Below are positions 46,906-58,500 of a stretch of 64,000 bases of DNA, piece after piece. The notes below the pieces were generated by a model. It saw nothing but the letters and a program-made list of their open reading frames with translations. It had not been told where the DNA came from and ran no database searches. Made by a program: the position numbers and the translations under genes. The stretch is from Candolleomyces eurysporus (lineage: Eukaryota > Basidiomycota > Agaricomycetes > Agaricales > Psathyrellaceae), in NCBI GenBank assembly GCA_027579435.1, contig JANBPK010000822.1:1-64000 (forward strand). The letters are read 5' to 3'. Every line of letters starts with the position of its first letter. Within the stretch, counting starts at the first letter, position 1.

Positions 46906-48786
46906 ATGTTGAAGATCCTGAACGTCATTGGCCATCGCCGCGAGACGTTGATAGAACGTCTGTCAAGGACCAACGAGCCTTTGTCTGAAGCTCAAGAAAC
47001 CGAGATCGGTGCATCGCTTCAACGGCTTTATGCTGATTTTGAACGCATTGTTGGTCGACCTTTCGACTCGTGCACGGACAACGACAACACACCAAGAGGC
47101 GCCAAACAGTATCGGGACAATATACGGGTCCATCGAGCTCTTCTATCTCACATCCGTAGTCTCCCTGAAGAGATTCTGCAAATGGTGTTCTTCTTTGCGA
47201 CATTCAAGGAAATCTTCAATCCTGGACGCCAACTCCGGACGATATGCGCTGTCTCTCGGCGGTGGAGAGCTGCAGCAATCAATCATTGTGCCCTCTGGAC
47301 TTTACTTCCTGTGGTGTCCATCCCAGAGGGCTTTGTAACGGGAAAGAAATTGCAAAACACCGCCAAAGTCCTACAACTGCATATTCAGCGGTCAGGGGTC
47401 CTCCCTCTGGAAACCGACTGCATCATAACTACAGCCGCATGGAAATTTCACAAGGCAGCGATCCAGAAGATCCTGCAACTATTGATTACCAATTGCCATC
47501 GTTGGGGAATGGTGTCATTCAGCGTCCCTGTAGACGTTCTTGTCGACACACTCGCTCCGATACGAGGCAAAGTACCTTTGCTTTCGAAACTGACCATTTC
47601 GATCTATAATCGTGCTGACATCAACCCGGGGACCCACGACGACACGATAAACATCAACTGCTTTTCAGAAGCACCGGCACTTCGAAGCGTTCGGCTTCGC
47701 TCCTGTGTGTGCAGCCCTCCGCGACGCAGCTTAAAGCTCAGCCTGCCGTGGTCCCAGGTTGAGGAATTCAACGGAGAATCAAGAGGCGGCGACGCATTTT
47801 ACCGAGATCTCCTCGCGGCTCAGTCATCCAGGCTCCGTAGCCTAACATACATGTTGAACGGCCCCCGCCTTCCTCCACTCCCTTCCGCGAGCTTTCTGAA
47901 GCTTGAATCCCTTAATGTCCATCTTTCGAGGAACAGTGGCGATATCCCGTCGCATTTAAGGAGCTTCATTGCCCCAGCGTTGATCAGCCTCTCTCTCACT
48001 GGAACAATAGACCTGTATCCCCCAAATACGTTCATTTTAGCAATCTCCGGAATGATACAAAGCTCTGGATGCTCCCTTCATGAACTATCCCTACGGAACA
48101 TCGATATTACACCCAGCGCCTTCGCCGACATCCTCAATCTTTGCCCCGCTCTTGTTAAGCTCGGCATTCCACACCTTGATTCTGAGGGGCTCCAACGACT
48201 TATCCTCGATCCCAGTTCTCCATGTCCAGCCCTTCCCCAACTGAAAATACTGCATCTCTGTACAGGCCATCGCCGTGGCATTTTTGGAACCGACGCAACA
48301 CCGCCCGCGGCAATCGACGCTGCTACTTTAACGAGGATGGTCAGGTCCAGGACAGTTGACCTCTCGGACAATCTAAAGTACGTCAATGGAGTGTTTTCGA
48401 CATTAGAGGAGATCACCTTGTTCGGATACGAACTTGGCAACTTGTACGCTCAGCTTCTACAACTCGAAATGCCGGTGGGGGATGCGGTATTGGACGAAAC
48501 CAGAGACATCATAAACGCAACCGCCGTAGAACTTGGCGATGTTGCCTTCATGTTCTCGGCGATTCTCGGCAACATGTATCCCTCAGGAATCCCCAGAGAT
48601 TCAGAACCGCGCCGTGACTGGAAGCTTCTTCTGGGGCCTTTGGACAAGCAGATGCAAGAGATGGAAAACTTCAATTTGGAAAAGTATCTCGGGTACACCC
48701 CAATTTTGAGTGTACGTTCCACTTTCCTTCGAGGCTATCGAATGTCCCTGATTATTGCTAGTGGAAGAATGTTCCACGAATGCTAA
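46906..48786 (+). CDS. F-box/LRR-like protein with repeat-derived C-terminus
   Basis: The frame encodes 626 aa. A helical N-terminus (RLYADFERIVGRPFDSC) is followed by the F-box with HIRSLPEEILQMVFFFATF and ICAVSRRWRAAAINHCALW. A long Leu-rich region follows (LRSVRLRSCVCS, FLKLESLNVHLSRN and LHELSLRNIDITPSAF). The last roughly 24 codons, from about 48710, lie in a segment repeated at 53275-53512. The stop at 48786 interrupts a second frame that continues the repeat. The natural C-terminus may therefore be spliced: a donor at CTCGG|GTACACC and an acceptor at ATTAG|CAAG would join in phase to the downstream frame at 48800-49100. The start ATG is the first in frame, though an upstream exon is possible. 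Confidence 0.7.
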   Translation: MLKILNVIGHRRETLIERLSRTNEPLSEAQETEIGASLQRLYADFERIVGRPFDSCTDNDNTPRGAKQYRDNIRVHRALLSHIRSLPEEILQMVFFFATFKEIFNPGRQLRTICAVSRRWRAAAINHCALWTLLPVVSIPEGFVTGKKLQNTAKVLQLHIQRSGVLPLETDCIITTAAWKFHKAAIQKILQLLITNCHRWGMVSFSVPVDVLVDTLAPIRGKVPLLSKLTISIYNRADINPGTHDDTININCFSEAPALRSVRLRSCVCSPPRRSLKLSLPWSQVEEFNGESRGGDAFYRDLLAAQSSRLRSLTYMLNGPRLPPLPSASFLKLESLNVHLSRNSGDIPSHLRSFIAPALISLSLTGTIDLYPPNTFILAISGMIQSSGCSLHELSLRNIDITPSAFADILNLCPALVKLGIPHLDSEGLQRLILDPSSPCPALPQLKILHLCTGHRRGIFGTDATPPAAIDAATLTRMVRSRTVDLSDNLKYVNGVFSTLEEITLFGYELGNLYAQLLQLEMPVGDAVLDETRDIINATAVELGDVAFMFSAILGNMYPSGIPRDSEPRRDWKLLLGPLDKQMQEMENFNLEKYLGYTPILSVRSTFLRGYRMSLIIASGRMFHEC

Positions 48787-48940
48787 GACGAATTAGCAAG
48801 TCAGACAACGGAATTGTTTGTGGAGACAGCATTTTTCATTTCCGTGCCCGCGCAGCAGCTCTTTTTGATGAGTGGAAACCGTTGTTGCTCCACGATGCTC
48901 GAAGGGCTCCATTTGCATTACAATTCGTTTTCGACGGTGA
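48710..48940 (+). repeat. segment repeated near the tRNA-Gly
   Basis: This segment aligns by eye with 53275-53512. Shared blocks include AGTGTACGT, the GAATGTTCCAC block, AGCAAGTCAGACAA and the GCTCGAAGGG block. Similarity is clearly partial, with several indels. It spans the end of the F-box frame. Confidence 0.65.
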
Positions 48941-49100
48941 CATGTTCATGATTGGAGATTATTTAGAACTTCGATATATCCCAAATTCATCAGGTGCGTT
49001 TTTCAAGGTACTTCGGCGCCTGGAGGCCGCGACTCACTGAGTTCTTTCTCTGGCATTTTTAGATCTAGATGAAGAGAGCATATTGAAGCTCATCGCTTAA
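48787..49100 (+). other. candidate 3' exons of the preceding F-box gene
   Basis: An open frame (SKSDNGIVCGDSIFHF ... LELRYIPNSS) follows the F-box stop. It reaches a clean donor (TCATCAG|GTGCG, near 48991) and an acceptor (CATTTTTAG|ATCTAG) leading to DLDEESILKLIA and a stop at 49098-49100. It is probably a C-terminal exon pair of the F-box gene, either spliced in or cut off by a frameshift. Confidence 0.45.
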
Positions 49101-49966
49101 TTTCAACACGGACGGCCCTGAAGCTTTGTACGGTGTTTCACGCCAAATTTCTCAGTTTCATGTCTTCNAGNACTNTCTGTGTCTCGAATNACTTGCTATT
49201 CTNGTGATACTACAGCACATGCNCATTTATCGNCATCTCACGAGNACCGGCTGTTTCTGTTGACAAATGTACGAACTTACATTCTGATTCGGTGGTGGAT
49301 CTCAAGTCAAAAATACGTCATGCGCCCGAAAAGGATTCTTGCTAACGATAGATCGTTTTCTTCTGCGTCATTAGCTTGAATGACTGGGGAAGGAATCTGT
49401 CGANCCGTGGACGTCGAGGCGTTTTCGAGCACTTTCGAGAGTTTTGAGGATCAACATGGTTTCAATTTCAATTTCCGGTAGTTCCCTTTGCACCACCCAA
49501 TTGACCATAGGATATCTCCACTCACTGAAATTTGGACTACAAAATCGCCGTGCTCATCCTTTGATCGCTACCACCTCCGTTCAGTCCGAATCGGGTGTAG
49601 GATTATACCACGGGATATAAGTTGTGACAGCCCGAGGCAGGTGGAGAAAACAAACGGAGCGGCNTTATACTGGATGATCAATACAATATCGATCATCTCG
49701 GTGTAAGGTAAATGTCGGNANNTGTCGNTAAGTATGGGGAATTAAAGAAAGATGATCCAAGATGAAAAGTCTAGAAGGATAAGGAAAATTGTCCATAGTA
49801 TCCGTCAAAAGAGAAAAAAGAGAGAGAGAGAGAAATGCCAAACGCCTGTCGTTCATCATCTATGCAAAGGACCGGGACAAATCTAATCATGAAGCACCCA
49901 GCACAGGGCCGGGCCCATCTACACAAACCCCATCGCTTCTCTCTACCAAAACCGCGCATCGGCTAA
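49101..49966. other. intergenic, N-containing
   Basis: No gene could be supported. Ns at 49168-49245 and 49718-49728 mark poor sequence. An AG microsatellite-like tract lies at about 49806-49835. The right end is the 3' flank of the minus-strand heparinase-like gene. Confidence 0.4.
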
Positions 49967-52433
49967 TCAATCGTGACTCCGCAAGCTCCAGTTATCCAGN
50001 GGTACACTCGAGGGTGTCACGAAATCCGAATCGCTCATACCAGGCCACTGTGGGTTAAACAACACCTGTAGGCTATACGTACCCGCAGGCAAGCTAATAG
50101 CTAACACCGTCACACCAGGGTTCTCCTGGTCAGCAGCAAGCGGCTCCGGCATACCTGCAGGACGCACAGGCTGCACTGTAGAGAACTGGGCACCAGAAGG
50201 AGCATTGAGGATCGAAACNTTGAGAGTTTGGCCGTCGAGGGTGAGGGTAGCGGAGGTGCCACCAGAGTCAATGGCNATGGTGGCGTTGGTGTGCATGCGC
50301 CATTGGACGGCGGCTTCGGCAGTGATTTCGTCTTGGAGGAGGAATTGACGGCGTTTGTTGAGGAGGCGGGCACCTCGTTTGACGGAAGAACTATANANNN
50401 NNNNNNNNNGAGGTNAGCATGTAAACAAATAAGGGACAGNGAAGGGACACAGACGCTTGGAAGTAAGCACTGGTCATATCGGTAGTCCAGAACGCCGTTG
50501 AATCATCAGGAATATTGAGGACCGTGCTGGAACCCTGTGCAGTTCCGGAAGAATCATGCTTGACAGTCGGCCTGCTCTCAACATTCTGGTTCCCATTGGC
50601 AACGCACAAGGTGTTCTGACCGACAGTAGCCTTCCTGTAGTACTTCCANCGCTCGGCATCCTGNGAGTCGCTGTTGAAGTACTCAGGGGACCNATAATCA
50701 CCTGATCCCAGTTCACCTGCCCATCGTGTGCCAAGGGCGTCGAACACGAAATCGCCGACGTCGAGGTCGTTGTGCCTCTGGTGTCCCGCGTGGCGGCCGG
50801 CCTTGATAGCAACATACAAGGCGTCGTCGTCCGTCCAGCTACTCCTCATGCTCGCCCACTGAACCAACTCCTGATCGAAGAAGTGGTCGAGAGGGAGTCC
50901 GTTCCAGAACGCTCCATTGACAGCGGGGTTGTACCAGAACATGCTCCATGGCTCAGCAGCGTCGTGTTGTTCACGCTGGTGAAGAATAAATTCGGGGTGG
51001 TTGAGCTGATCACCGTAGAGGAGCATCGAGTTGGCAGTGGTTGAGAATTTGGGTGGGCCGTGGTCTCCGTAGTCGAAGAGGGACGTGGGGCCGGAGACAT
51101 ACATGTGGAAGGTACCAGTGCGGAAGTAGTCGGGGTTGACATTGAGGAGGCCGTAGTGGGATCCAGTGGCGGTCAGGAGGGCAGAAGCCATCTCGGCATG
51201 ACCAGTCGTACCAAAGTACCAGTAATTGGGCGACTCGGCCCAAGAACCGTCATTCTGGACAGCCCTGGCGCAGTTGGCTTTCGCGTTATCGATGGTTTGG
51301 CTGAGCAGACCACTGGCAACGCCGGTGGTATCATCCCCGAGGATCGCAAGGGAGGCAAGGGTCAGACCACCATTGCAAACGCAGTTCCAGTTTCCGGTGA
51401 TATTAGTCCGCCACCAGCCGATATCGTCGGCTGTGCCAGCGTACACGGCAGCGCCATGGTTCAGACCATATCGGATGACACCGTCGCGGATGGTGGCCTT
51501 CTGCTCGTCGGACCAAACGTCGTAGAACCAGTCGTAGGCGATACCGAATGCGGCAGAAAATTCAGCTGGGTCGAGGAAATGGGTTGGGTTCCACTTGGTC
51601 TCGTCGTCGGGGCCGAACTGGGGGCTGAGGACATGTTGGATCTCCTCCCAAGCGCGGTCGACCCATCCCGTGTTCTTGGTGATCTGATAGACATAGCCAA
51701 AGGCTTTGATCCGCATCTTGAATTCACGGGCATTGTCGAGGATACCGCTGGGCCCATCCCTGAAGTAAGTGATGGGTCTGAGGGCACGGTAGTCGGAAGC
51801 GTTCTTGAAAATGGTTTCGTTCCATCCCTGGAGGTAAGGGTCGTTTCGAACGAGCTCGGGGAGGGCGTCCCACTTGTACTTGGGAGCGATGAGGCGGGGG
51901 CGATCTGGGCGGACCTCGAGGGGACTGGGGTTGGCTGGCGCAAAAGAGTCTCTTGGCCACGTCGAAGCGCTGGCAGCGATGGTGGGGGCAGCGAACAGTG
52001 CAGTGTTTGTCTACAAAATCTATCAGTACCCAAACTCCATGTGTCAAAGATAAAAGCGCAGGGCACTGACAGCTGAAGGGTAGATTGGAACCATGTACTT
52101 GCTGTCAGTGGCGGTTGCAAATCGTCCAGCAGCCAGCACATTCGTGGCGGTGGCCACAGGTGCATTCGAGGCGACCTCATCACCGGTTGCTTTGTCGCTG
52201 TTGCTCCCTGAACTGCTGCTGCTTGAGCTCTTCCGGGAGCCTAGTACGCCTCCTACGACGGCGGCCACGATGACAACCAAGGCAACGGGGATACCAAACT
52301 TGATCCATGGGCTCAATCCCCTCTTCTTCGGTGGAGCTTGTCCCCGGGGGTTGATGAATCCTGTTGCGGATTCGGTGAAGGCGGGGTCGTTGTTGCCATA
52401 CGGCGAGCGCTGAGGAACGGCCCCGTAGCTCAT
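49967..52433 (-). CDS. membrane-anchored heparinase II/III-like protein
   Basis: The predicted product is 780 aa from exons 52071-52433, 50455-52010 and 49967-50390. The N-terminus (MSYGAVPQRSPYGNND) is cytosolic. One membrane segment with FGIPVALVVIVAAVVGGVL follows at about residues 52-72, then a Ser-rich linker, giving a type II topology with the catalytic part outside. An alpha/alpha-toroid region includes YLQGWNETIF, IAYDWFYDVW and WAESPNYWYFGTTGH. The heparinase II/III beta-sandwich motif is HQRHNDLDVGDFVFDALG. This fold is found in lyases of acidic polysaccharides (alginate, heparin). The substrate is unknown here and could be a cell-wall or environmental uronate polymer. Ns at 50395-50409 fall in intron 2. 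The start is chosen at the first Met before the basic segment and TM helix. Confidence 0.85.
50395..50409. other. short assembly gap (N run)
   Basis: A run of N lies inside intron 2 of the heparinase-like gene. It marks a sequence gap of unknown true length. Confidence 0.9.
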
Positions 52434-53274
52434 CGAGCCTGAAAGAAAAANCAAAAACTTAGGAAAGGTGAACGTTGAACTCCTGGGCCGACTCTGTTCC
52501 AGACCACCGTGCGCTGCGTCTTGTATTCTGCATCTGACGTTTCCCTGATATTCTCTCTATACATGGTCCGCTGGGAATCCGTTTGGAAGGGATCTTCCTC
52601 AGCCACTCAGCCAAATTATGGACAACATATTACGGTACCTAGGTCTTAGCTCGCCGTCTATCTGTCACTTGTCCATTCGATAAGTCGTTGGCAACTTGGA
52701 CATCTCTTGCAATCTGTACGAGTGCTGCGAGAGCCTGTACTCGTATCTTGGAGATTTAGTAGAAGGGATAAGCCCTGCACCACATGCGCAGGTACGGCTT
52801 CTCTTCACTAGGAATTGAGCTGGGATTTTCTCTAACGAATGACAAGTTTATCACTGCAGGACGTACCCCTGGAGGGCCGGGCATACCGGCTTCGCGTTGA
52901 TAGATGAGGTTAGAGACATGAGAAGTGTTTCAGGTGGGTGCCGAGTGATAAGTGTATCTTCGCTCCCTATCAAACGCCTCTATTGGTATCGTTATACAGG
53001 CGACATCCAGCAGGCCATTTCTGGCATGCCATCTCGCACAGTTCCTCAACGTTGACGTAGACGAGACCTATCCAGTGATATCCTCATGGCGCTCATCTCT
53101 GTGGGTATGTGCCACTTGAGAGCGTCAACAGACCGAAGCGGAGCGCTGACAAGGATGAAAGCGAGATTGAAGACGCCGATGACCGACGGTTCTACTCATC
53201 AGGGCCGCAGAATGATGCTGACGTCGAAAGTGCGACAGTATCTCCGACCAATACCAGCGCCAGTTTACGAACGA
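52434..53274. other. intergenic upstream of the heparinase-like gene
   Basis: This is the promoter region of the minus-strand heparinase-like gene. A likely 5'-UTR splice acceptor (TTTTTCTTTCAG) abuts the start codon region. The open frame running from 53109 into the repeat at 53275 has no recognisable N-terminal part. Confidence 0.45.
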
Positions 53275-53512
53275 ATTTTAGTGTACGTCCCACTATTCTT
53301 CGAAGCTACCGAATCTCCTTGATTATGGCTGGTGAAGGAATGTTCCACAAATACTTCAGCAAGTCAGACAATGGAACTGTTCGTGGAGACAATACTTTTC
53401 ATTTCGGTGCGGGCGCTTCTCTTTTCAATGGTTTGAAGGTGGAAACCGTTGTTCCTTCACACGCACGATGCTCGAAGGGTTCCCATTTGCATTGCGACTC
53501 GTATTCGACGAC
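53275..53512 (+). repeat. decayed copy of the F-box 3' segment
   Basis: This aligns by eye with 48710-48940. Relative to that copy the SKSDNG frame is shifted by indels and runs into stops, so it looks like a non-functional fragment. It ends about 12 bp from the 3' end of the tRNA-Gly gene. Confidence 0.65.
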
Positions 53513-53516
53513 GCCC

Positions 53517-53523
53517 GAAAAAG
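53517..53523 (-). terminator. RNA polymerase III terminator of tRNA-Gly
   Basis: On the minus strand this reads TCTTTTT, directly after the discriminator base: a T run as expected for pol III termination. Confidence 0.7.
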
Positions 53524-53524
53524 A

Positions 53525-53609
53525 TGCATTAAGAGGGAATCGAACCCCCGGCGGGTCGAGCTAGTCACTCGAATGGCAACGACCCAGGTTACCACTACCC
53601 CATTAATGC
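53525..53609 (-). tRNA. tRNA-Gly (anticodon GCC) with 14-nt intron
   Basis: On the minus strand all tRNA elements can be traced. The 7-bp acceptor stem is GCATTAA/TTAATGC with discriminator A. Bases 8-9 are TG. The D arm is GGGT-AGTGGTA-ACCT. The anticodon stem is GGTCG/CGACC and the loop is TT-GCC-A...T. The variable loop is CGCC and the T arm is GGGGG-TTCGATT-CCCTC. A 14-nt insert after position 37 is in the canonical tRNA intron position. The anticodon GCC reads glycine GGC/GGU. A T-rich pol III terminator follows immediately. No other tRNA was seen in the window. Confidence 0.9.
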
Positions 53610-53927
53610 AGATGCCTATTACCATGTTCCACAGCCCTTGCAGAGGGTTGTGGTGACATGTTCTTCTGAGTCTCGTCGCAGGTTCGCCAAGCTGCGAAGA
53701 ACCTCCGTAAAACAAGCAAACCGTGAAGCAACATATTTGCCAAGATAGAAGCCCGACTGACAGGGGTCAAATGATCAAGAGTCAGGACTTCACTGCAGGT
53801 CTACCATTTAATTTCGGCACTTTCGTCCAGACGAGAAAACGAAGAGTATATGCCTGCACCGCTTAAACGTATGATTTGTACCACACAACTCTAGAATGTA
53901 GACCTGCTGAAGTTGTAGCTCAATGAT
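53610..53927. other. intergenic, tRNA 5' flank
   Basis: About 320 bp lie between the tRNA-Gly 5' end and the 3' end of the HPP gene. No gene is seen. Confidence 0.4.
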
Positions 53928-54892
53928 CTATGTCTTCTTGTGCGGCCCAGCGACTTCCACGATAATCGGGGTGGAAGATTCAATCGTGCTGGCCCCTGCA
54001 GTATATGTAGACCTCCCTCTACTACGACTCCTAGAGCCGCTTTGTTTTTCCCAATCACTGATGGTCCCGACTACTTCGTCGTCATCCTCATCCGATTGAG
54101 GTTCTGATGTCGATGGGGCAGGGACCGGAGGTTGAATCCACCACAACGGGTACCGACGCTGAACGTTGTTCACCAGGAGCGCCACAGCAAGGGCAAGGAC
54201 CGATGAGAGCAGGATGACTGGGATGAAATACCACCCCAAGGTTCTAAGGCGACCGTCAAGAACAGGTAAGAAAGCAGTTGCACCTGATGGACGTTAGTTC
54301 GATGCCTCAAATGAAAATTCCGGCGCGACTTACCAGCAGGTGGATGCACTGTTTTGGTCATCTGCATCAATACGATGGCCGTAGCACACGCAAGAGAGGC
54401 AGCAAGCCACGCCAATTCATCGTACCGTTCTTGGGTAGGAAGCAGCCCAAACAGCTTGGCTATACAAACACCCACCAGCGCCCCGATGAAGTGTCCACAG
54501 AGGACAGCGCGTGGTTGTGCAAGCGGACTGTCAATGACACCGTAGACAAGAACGGCAGTAGCACCCTGGAGCCTCTTGTGCATGAGGCAGAAGATCCGGA
54601 AGACCAGAGAGGGATGCTCACAAAGCTCGGAACGACCGGAGGCACGCCCCTGTTCACGAAATAGCTAGCTTGCCCAAACACTGCTTGTATAACAGCTATT
54701 CCTCCGAAAGCTCCAATCCATGTCCAGATCCACACTACAGGCTGTGGTAAGGGCTTCGGGGTAGACACTTTTGGTGTCCCTTGAAGGTTGGTAGGAGATG
54801 TTGGCGATTCTTTTTGAGTAATAGGGCGACGGTATCCGAGCCATCGACTAACCCATGTTGGTAGGGCTTGAAGTAGATCTCCGGGGGGNCAT
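53928..54892 (-). CDS. HPP-family integral membrane protein
   Basis: The predicted product is 285 aa from exons 54622-54892, 54334-54565 and 53928-54283. It belongs to the HPP family, named for the His-Pro-Pro motif seen here as MTKTVHPPAGATAFLP; related plant and cyanobacterial proteins have been linked to nitrite transport into plastids. Membrane segments are visible at IWTWIGAFGGIAVIQAVFG, AVLVYGVIDSPLAQPRAV, LACATAIVLMQM and FIPVILLSSVLALAVALLV. The C-terminal tail is Asp/Ser/Arg-rich. The conserved GATAVLVYGVIDSPLAQPR block crosses an intron cleanly. Removing the N at 54889, beside a C run, places an ATG in frame (MPPGDLLQALPTWVSRWLGY). Otherwise the gene has no obvious start. Confidence 0.85.
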
Positions 54893-55591
54893 TATTGGAG
54901 TGGAGACGACGGTGCCTCGAAGTCGTTGTGGTTTGGGGTGAAGGAGTGGTGGGATCCTTGCGCAATATTGTACTCTGCTTTTCAAATCATCGTGAAGCTT
55001 AAATGCTTAATTCCATCATGGTGACTCACTGGACGTTCAATGCTGACGAGTGTTGCCTATGTGTTTTTGGGGGTGTATATATTCGATGTCTAGTAAGCTC
55101 TTCGAGTTCAAATCCGCTGAATTTGCAGTGCCGACTTAGAAATCTCCTCGGGAGATGGAGATTACGCACACACTCGTGTGATGGCATGCTGGCGGTCCAA
55201 GTGGGCCTACCGTCCGGGTTGTTGTGAAATTCAAGATCCGAGTCGGCTGCTCCGTTCATGTTCATGGGATCAATGACGTGCTGCCGGATCAGAACCGGAT
55301 CAATATATGGTCCGCTTTCTGACAGCTCGAGGAAGAAGGGTGAACGTTCTTGCGTCGATATGTTCAGTTCACTAAAGCTTGGGGACAGAGAAAATCCACG
55401 CCAGTCCAAAGTGACAGTGACTAATATGACGGTAGAGATGCAAATCTTCTCAAAAAGCGAAATAGAAATACAAAGACAATTTAGAAACCAGGTACTCCAT
55501 CTAACGATTACATACTGTACGACGACGTTAATAACCAGAACATAAGACCCGAGTCCAAATTATTAAGAAAGAAGACTAGCACGTGATGAGA
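54893..55591. other. intergenic HPP / transcription factor 1
   Basis: About 700 bp. A minus-strand open frame at 55026-55409 (127 aa, acidic, with PYIDPVLIRQHVIDPMNMN) is composition-wise plausible but has no good start or domain. It may be a small gene or an unrecognised 5' exon. I leave it uncalled. Confidence 0.4.
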
Positions 55592-58500
55592 TTACCAGTT
55601 GAAATCACCATCGGAGCGATGACTCTGGCCTCCGAAAGGATCATTCATTCCCCCAACATTACCAGCGCTGGACGAAGCTGACAAGGGAACATGCTGTTCT
55701 TGTTGGAATGATCCAGAAGAGAACGGGTTCGCGATGTGATGGTTTGGAGCACTGAGACCTGCCGAGTACAGCGATGATCCGGGCTTCAATCCCTCCACAT
55801 TCGAGAAATACGCTCTCCAATCATTCAAGCTATACGAAGGAAACAAAAATAGGCATGTGAGACGTCTACTCCGAGGAATAAAGGAGATACGTACTCAGTA
55901 CCTGACGGTACTCCCGTCCATATCGCAGCACCTTGGATGTCCAGCAAACCGCTTCCACTGAAGAGATAGGAAGAGAAGTCGTCTACAGAAACGAAAAGGT
56001 TATTGCTATCGAATAATCCTAAAAGGGTTGAGAGAAGACCTACGAGAACCGCTTGAGAGTGAGCCTCCACCTTCAATCCCGGGCGCAACATTGGGAACGG
56101 ATGGTTGTTGCGGCGCTGAGGACGTCAAGAACATCGAAGGCTCCCCAAGCATCTTCTGGAACACATCCTGATGATTTTGACCCTGACTCTGCTGCTGCTG
56201 TCCACCGTTATTCCCTCTCATACCAGCGTTCCCATCAACTCCGCCCGACTGCCCAGCGGACGGCCCTCTAGCATTGAACATCGCTTCCAACTCGTCCAAC
56301 TGTTGCTGCAACACTGCGTTATCCCAACCACTTTCATCACTAGGATTGAACGGGAAAGGCTTGCTCAAATCGTTGCTATACAACGGGAAGTCAAAGGAGG
56401 GCGGGCTTCCTTCCGGTATCTCAGGTGAATGTTGTTGATGGCTGATGAGACCGGTCAGTGTAACTGGTGCAGGGAGCTGTCCATGCATCATGCTGGGTTC
56501 AACAAATGGTAGAGGCTCCGACACTGGTTCACTTCTTGCAGAGACACTGGTAGCAGGTGACGATCGCGTTTGGGCGTCGGAGGGTGTATCGTGCCGTGAT
56601 GTCATGGAAGGAGTTCCTGAACCCGATGTTGGAGAGCTAGCTTCATCTTCAAGCGTCTCGCGGCTCCGTTTTCCGGTCTTGTGCTTGAGCGCCGCAGGTT
56701 GAAGCGGACACCCACTAACGCAAGTAAGCGCCAGCAGCAGATCGCTGTAACACGATGGGATGAGCTTGACAATCAGAGAGTTGAGTTCACCTCAATAACT
56801 CACCGGAATCTTCCCGCGAGATGCCACCTAGATAGTGGGGAACGATGAGCGCTTTTGGCAGTCACTGGGAAGAGACCTGTACTCACCGCTCCTCATACGT
56901 CTTCAAAANCATTGATACAACTATGCACGGCTTGCATTTCTTGCCTCTCATCCATTAATGTAATTCCAGTGCGCTTGCCTCTCCAGATACTAAGAATCAG
57001 CATCAGGCCCGACATGAACAGTGCCATCTGTACACCAGAGGTAAGCGCCCATCAGCATCAGTTTCAGAAACCGGAACTAGGCTTTTCTTACCTGCATCTG
57101 AGGATTCAGGACGCGGCCTTTCTTTGACTGGGTCTCCGTTATGCGAATACACGCCCTCGCTGCATTGGTACAGATCGCCAGAGAGGAGAACGCCAATACA
57201 GGCTGATTCCGCACTACGATGAACGGTCGGTGAGCGAGGATCTGAATGTAGTAGTATGTGGCGAAGAGCATGGCAGACTGGTCGAAGAAAACGCCGGTGG
57301 AGTGGGGCTCCCATCGCACTGAACGCAAGCGGGTTAGTGGAGCTCAAAAAAGTTGAGTAGAAACTGACAATGGTCAGGTACAGAATCGACCCAGGCATTG
57401 AGAGATGAATCGAGGTTGGAAAGTGTGGCTCTGTCCCATTCTCCGGGAGTCATTCCTGCAGGTACCTCTGGTCGTCTGACCGAGTACTGGTAGATGCAAT
57501 AGGTCAGTGCTGGGCGTAAGAAGGTGGATTGCCAGCAACTCACGAACGCTCTCTGTGTCGAGTAATGTATCTCAGTAAGCTTCAACAGTGACAGGAAGAA
57601 CGATATCTTCGAGGGTTTTCCTTCAGGCTGTTTGAACGCCAGCGCGGGGTCCGGATTTTCCCAGTATTCATCGTCACAGTCAATTGGTGGTTCAACATCG
57701 AAGCTGGGAATTGCGTCATTTCTCCGCACTCGGAATTAAATTAAAGTAAAAATACGCACTCTGAAGGGTTGATAGAAGGCGGTCGACCAACAGTTACTGA
57801 TATAACCGCTTCCGCCATTAAGAGAGTCCAGAATATTCGCTTGCGGAGTTCGCCCTCGACCGTTGGCTCTGTCTCTTCATTCTTCCTGTTAAGACCGACG
57901 TCTTGCGCAGCCCTGATCCCGAACCCAATTAGATACCAGCACTTTTCGGGTGTCGATGATCCTTGAAGGTATATGACGGCCAGCTAGGTGGGAAATGAGC
58001 GATCATTCGACGGGTGAGCATCACAGCACTCACACAGAACGACTGTAGCTCGCACAATGATGGTGCTCGTAACGAAGACTCCCTGAATAGCTTCATTTGT
58101 CGGAACCATCTATAACCGGAGCTGTGTGGCGAACTGGTTCCTTCGAGCAAATTCCGCTCATCGTTGGAATATCTCGAGGCAAGGGCGCAAACACCGAGCA
58201 CCGTCGCACCGAATGCGGGGTCCGAGAGGTGGAGACCAGATTCAACTGCCCTTTCAAATGTCGGACGGTGCAAGACAGGAATGAAAATATTGACGCAATC
58301 GAAATACAAGTCGATGAGGTTCTTCAAAAGGTCAGGTTCGGGGAAAACGAAAGGTTCGACGTCAGGCGGCGGTGCTTCTTCCCACTGCATAAAGCAATTA
58401 AGAATGGTGTAAACCGCCAAAGGACAAAGTACGTACTGGAAGAACCGACCAAAACTCTGGCCTGAGATAACCTGCTATCGCTGGCCCACTGGGAGCCGGG

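Noticed and set aside
51060..52076. A 338-aa open frame on the plus strand
   Set aside because: It is the antisense shadow of the heparinase-like gene, whose minus-strand frame has the family motif and consistent splicing.
55026..55409. A 127-aa acidic minus-strand frame
   Set aside because: No credible start codon or family. It could be an unrecognised small gene, but the evidence is too weak.
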